From Bacteroidales bacterium (lineage in GTDB: Bacteria; Bacteroidota; Bacteroidia; Bacteroidales; VadinHA17): a DNA stretch of 7,006 bases. Location of the stretch: the NCBI GenBank assembly GCA_029935275.1, contig JAOZKQ010000105.1, positions 1 to 7,006 of the forward strand, in the 5' to 3' direction. How positions within the stretch are numbered: position 1 is the first letter of the stretch; each line of letters opens with the position of its first letter. The position numbers and the translations under genes are program-made. The notes under the pieces are model-generated. The model was given only the letters and a program-made list of their open reading frames with translations, made no database searches and was not told where the DNA came from. Positions 5,251 to 7,006 of this stretch are shown here, piece by piece.

Positions 5251-5465
5251 ATAATAAAACCAATAAAAGATCTCCCAAGCAATATTTTGGGGTTTGAAGC
5301 TATCGGAACTGTTACCGGCAAAGATTATGAAACTGTTTTGATTCTGGCCATAAAAAAGCAGCACGTAACAATATCATTAAATTCTTTTTGAGTCACATAG
5401 ATTATGATGGCAAAAAAGAGAAGCACCTTATATATGATCGTATTTTTATATTTAACTATAGTTAA
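5251..5465 (+). pseudogene. Decayed SpoIIAA-like (PF11964-like) gene
   Basis: The frame from 5251 reads IIKPIKDLPSNILGFEAIG, then TVTGKDYETVLILAIKK, which matches my recollection of the N-terminus of SpoIIAA-like/STAS-type proteins (DLP-N-V-G-EA-G-VT--DYETVLIPAIE). That frame ends at TGA 5389-5391. Adding one base in the A6 run at 5352-5357 switches to a frame beginning at 5358 that reads AARNNIIKFFLSHIDYDG, resembling the next family segment, and continues to TAA 5463-5465. There are three lesions: the expected ATG is ATA (5251 or 5254) with no upstream in-frame Met; a one-base deletion; and loss of the C-terminal half (about 70 residues remain against the roughly 120 I recall for the family). 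The Pro of LIPAI is also Leu. The gene lies 14 nt past the right end of the MITE-like element and just before the AI-2E-family gene. Its intact role is unknown to me beyond the STAS-like fold. Confidence 0.7.
5452..5465. promoter_or_regulatory. 14-bp perfect palindrome just upstream of the AI-2E-family gene
   Basis: TTAACTATAGTTAA is a perfect 14-bp palindrome ending 5 nt before the ATG at 5471. It overlaps the terminal stop codon of the decayed SpoIIAA-like frame and the AAGG at 5464-5467, the nearest thing to a ribosome-binding site. A repressor bound here, or a short hairpin in mRNA, could restrict translation or transcription of the downstream pair. AT-only palindromes also arise by chance, so the functional reading is tentative. 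Confidence 0.35.
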
Positions 5466-5470
5466 GGCAT

Positions 5471-6547
5471 ATGGAAAATAGTAAGTCACTTAATAGTAAA
5501 AACAGCATCGCACTGAACCTTGCCATTTTGATAATCATAATTGCCGGTGTAATGTACGCACAGTCCCTGATTACACAGCTGTTGATGGCTTTCTTTATCA
5601 GTATTATTTGCGCCCAGCCTATTGCCTGGCTCCAGAAAAAGAAAGTGCCGCAAGGCTTTGCAATTACAATTGTTTTTATCCTAATAATTGTTGTGTTTAT
5701 GGGGTTTGGGGAACTCATTGGAACGTCTTTATCTTCTTTTTCGGAAGACGCAGCAATATATGAGCAAAACCTTCGTGATATGGGAAAAACTGTTTTTCAG
5801 TTTGTCGAAGACAAAGGGGTCAAAATTTCAATTGATGAGATGACCGAGCTATTTGATCCTTCAAAGGTTATGGGTCTTACAGCCGGCTTACTGGGGCAGT
5901 TGGGTGGTTTTATGGGCAATGCATTGACCATTTTCTTTCTTGTACTTTTCTTGCTGATGGAACTGGATAGCTTCCCAATTAAGACCCGTGCAATCATAAA
6001 AGGTTCAGGTGGTTCCCTGGCCTTTTTAAATACTATCGGTAACAGCATCCGTCATTACCTTTCCATTAAAACTATGACCAGCCTTTTAACAGGAACCCTT
6101 ATCTGGATTAGCCTTGCTATTATTGGTGTTGATTATGCCATTATCTGGGCGCTGATAGCTTTCCTTTTGAACTATATTCCCAACATCGGTTCAATTATTG
6201 CTGCAATACCAGCTGTTCTATTTACATTGGTTCAACTTGGTTTTGGAGGGGCAATTTGGACTACAGGTGTTTTTGTTGCAGTTAATATGTTAATAGGAAA
6301 TATTGTCGAACCAAAAATGATGGGCAAAGGCATGGGGCTTTCAACTTTCATCGTCTTCTTATCCCTTATTTTCTGGGGATTTGTGCTCGGCACAGTCGGT
6401 ATGTTTCTTTCTGTACCACTTACCATGTCTATTAAAATCATGCTTGAGCAAAAACCAGGAACTGAATGGATGGCCATCCTTTTAGGAACGCAAGGTGAAG
6501 CACAGGCTATTCTTGATAAGGATAAGGAAACAATTGACAAATCATGA
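5471..6547 (+). CDS. AI-2E / PerM-family membrane transporter
   Basis: Polytopic inner-membrane protein of 358 residues in the AI-2E transporter family (UPF0118; TqsA, PerM and YdiK relatives). Hydrophobic segments lie near residues 13-48 (a pair), 62-84, 147-164, 200-223, 224-250, 258-278 and 293-325. The soluble stretch near 85-145 is the characteristic variable extracytoplasmic part. Family signatures are NYIPNIGS (234-241), EPKMMGKGMGLS (280-291) and FWGFVLGTVGMFLSVPLT (301-318). Characterised relatives have been linked to autoinducer-2 export and, in some bacteria, Na+/H+ exchange; the substrate here cannot be told. AAGG at 5464-5467 is only 3 nt from the ATG, a poorly spaced ribosome-binding site. 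The stop overlaps the start of the cardiolipin synthase gene (ATGA 6544-6547), indicating translational coupling. It probably belonged to an operon with the HdeD-like and SpoIIAA-like genes before the MITE-like insertion. Confidence 0.9.
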   Translation: MENSKSLNSKNSIALNLAILIIIIAGVMYAQSLITQLLMAFFISIICAQPIAWLQKKKVPQGFAITIVFILIIVVFMGFGELIGTSLSSFSEDAAIYEQNLRDMGKTVFQFVEDKGVKISIDEMTELFDPSKVMGLTAGLLGQLGGFMGNALTIFFLVLFLLMELDSFPIKTRAIIKGSGGSLAFLNTIGNSIRHYLSIKTMTSLLTGTLIWISLAIIGVDYAIIWALIAFLLNYIPNIGSIIAAIPAVLFTLVQLGFGGAIWTTGVFVAVNMLIGNIVEPKMMGKGMGLSTFIVFLSLIFWGFVLGTVGMFLSVPLTMSIKIMLEQKPGTEWMAILLGTQGEAQAILDKDKETIDKS

Positions 6548-7006
6548 TAATAGAATCCACTTTCCCTCTGTTTTTGGATTTCCTGTTAGCACTCTTTTAT
6601 GGATCAATAATATTATATAGTATTTTTAGGATATTGCTGGACACACACTCTACATCTAAAACACTGGCTTATATACTGCTTGTGATTGTGCTGCCCCTTG
6701 TAGGCGTTATTATTTATTTTGCGTTTGGGATTAACTACCGGCATAGAAAAACAGATAAAATTGGAAGCATTTTCCTAAAGGAACATGCCGGCGATTTCAA
6801 AAATAATATTGTTGACCAAACACCTGCATTAATAAAAAGCCATGCCAATAGCATTAAGCAATATGCTGAATTGGTACGCTTTATTCACAATTTAGGAGAT
6901 GAAAACCTCAATAGAAATGAATATAAATTATTGCTAAACGGTGAAGAGAAATTTCCAGAAGTACTGAAAACCCTGGATACAGCAAAGCACTTTATCCATA
7001 TGGAAT
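6544..7006 (+). CDS. cls: Cardiolipin synthase, N-terminal part (runs off window)
   Basis: The first 154 codons of a phospholipase-D-type cardiolipin synthase, which joins two phosphatidylglycerol molecules into cardiolipin at the inner membrane. Visible parts are two transmembrane helices (about residues 9-31 and 41-62), forming the PLDc_N region with the typical LPLVGVIIYFAFGINYRHRK (50-69), followed by a cytosolic linker. The stretch NGEEKFPEVLKTLDTAKHFIHME (132-154) leads into the first catalytic domain. Both HKD catalytic motifs lie beyond the window end, so activity cannot be checked. The ATG at 6544 overlaps the AI-2E-family stop by 4 nt (ATGA), which fixes the start and suggests coupled translation. 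Linkage to HdeD-like and AI-2E-family genes fits a membrane-remodelling or stress operon. Another PLD-superfamily enzyme is possible but less likely given the N-terminal architecture. Confidence 0.88.
   Translation, partial: MIIESTFPLFLDFLLALFYGSIILYSIFRILLDTHSTSKTLAYILLVIVLPLVGVIIYFAFGINYRHRKTDKIGSIFLKEHAGDFKNNIVDQTPALIKSHANSIKQYAELVRFIHNLGDENLNRNEYKLLLNGEEKFPEVLKTLDTAKHFIHME

Noticed and set aside
5235..5297. Short ORF starting at ATG 5235
   Set aside because: It gives only about 20 Lys/Asn-rich residues, overlaps the end of the MITE-like element, and is out of frame with the recognisable SpoIIAA-like sequence.
5352..5357. Programmed frameshift at the A6 run in the SpoIIAA-like remnant
   Set aside because: A slippery run is present, but the missing ATG and the truncated C-terminus both point to decay rather than recoding.
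5797..6540. Reverse-strand open frames opposite the AI-2E-family gene
   Set aside because: They mirror a strongly supported membrane-protein gene. Their Pro/Ser/Ile-rich translations are typical antisense shadows.

Overview
This window is AT-rich DNA, most likely from a member of the Bacteroidota (Bacteroidetes). Three signs point there. No gene has a convincing Shine-Dalgarno sequence and the leaders are A/T-rich. The three exported proteins have signal peptides ending in A or S followed directly by Gln, the Bacteroidetes 'Q-rule' cleavage pattern. The outer-membrane protein resembles a porin family I associate with this phylum. All recognised genes lie on the + strand.

Positions 1-332 contain no gene that I can see, but hold two separate long inverted repeats. 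The second is bracketed by a 10-bp direct repeat. Positions 333-4251 carry three genes for exported proteins: an aspartate ammonia-lyase (aspA type), a type II L-asparaginase (ansB type) and an outer-membrane porin. Taken together they could convert external asparagine to aspartate and then to fumarate plus two ammonia outside the cytoplasm. The asparaginase location is normal for its type. The aspartase is the surprise: it is a complete aspartase body behind a 23-residue signal peptide, with no internal start that would give an intact cytosolic form.

Positions 4402-7006 look like an envelope/stress operon. It holds an HdeD-family (DUF308) membrane protein, a decayed SpoIIAA-like (PF11964-like) gene, an AI-2E/PerM-family membrane protein, and the first 154 codons of a cardiolipin synthase whose start overlaps the preceding stop (ATGA). 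The HdeD-like stop and the SpoIIAA-like remnant are separated by a roughly 304-bp MITE-like element (about 4934-5237). It has imperfect terminal inverted repeats, a candidate 8-bp target duplication (GTTAAAAA on both sides), and four internal palindromes whose stems vary by compensatory base changes. Removing the element and one copy of the duplication would place the old SpoIIAA-like start about 13 nt after the HdeD-like stop. The element therefore appears to have split a formerly tight operon, and the downstream gene has lost its start codon and suffered a frameshift.

The two most interesting items are the exported Asn-to-fumarate module and the MITE-like insertion next to a dying gene. Both are read from sequence and memory of the families; no database search was possible.
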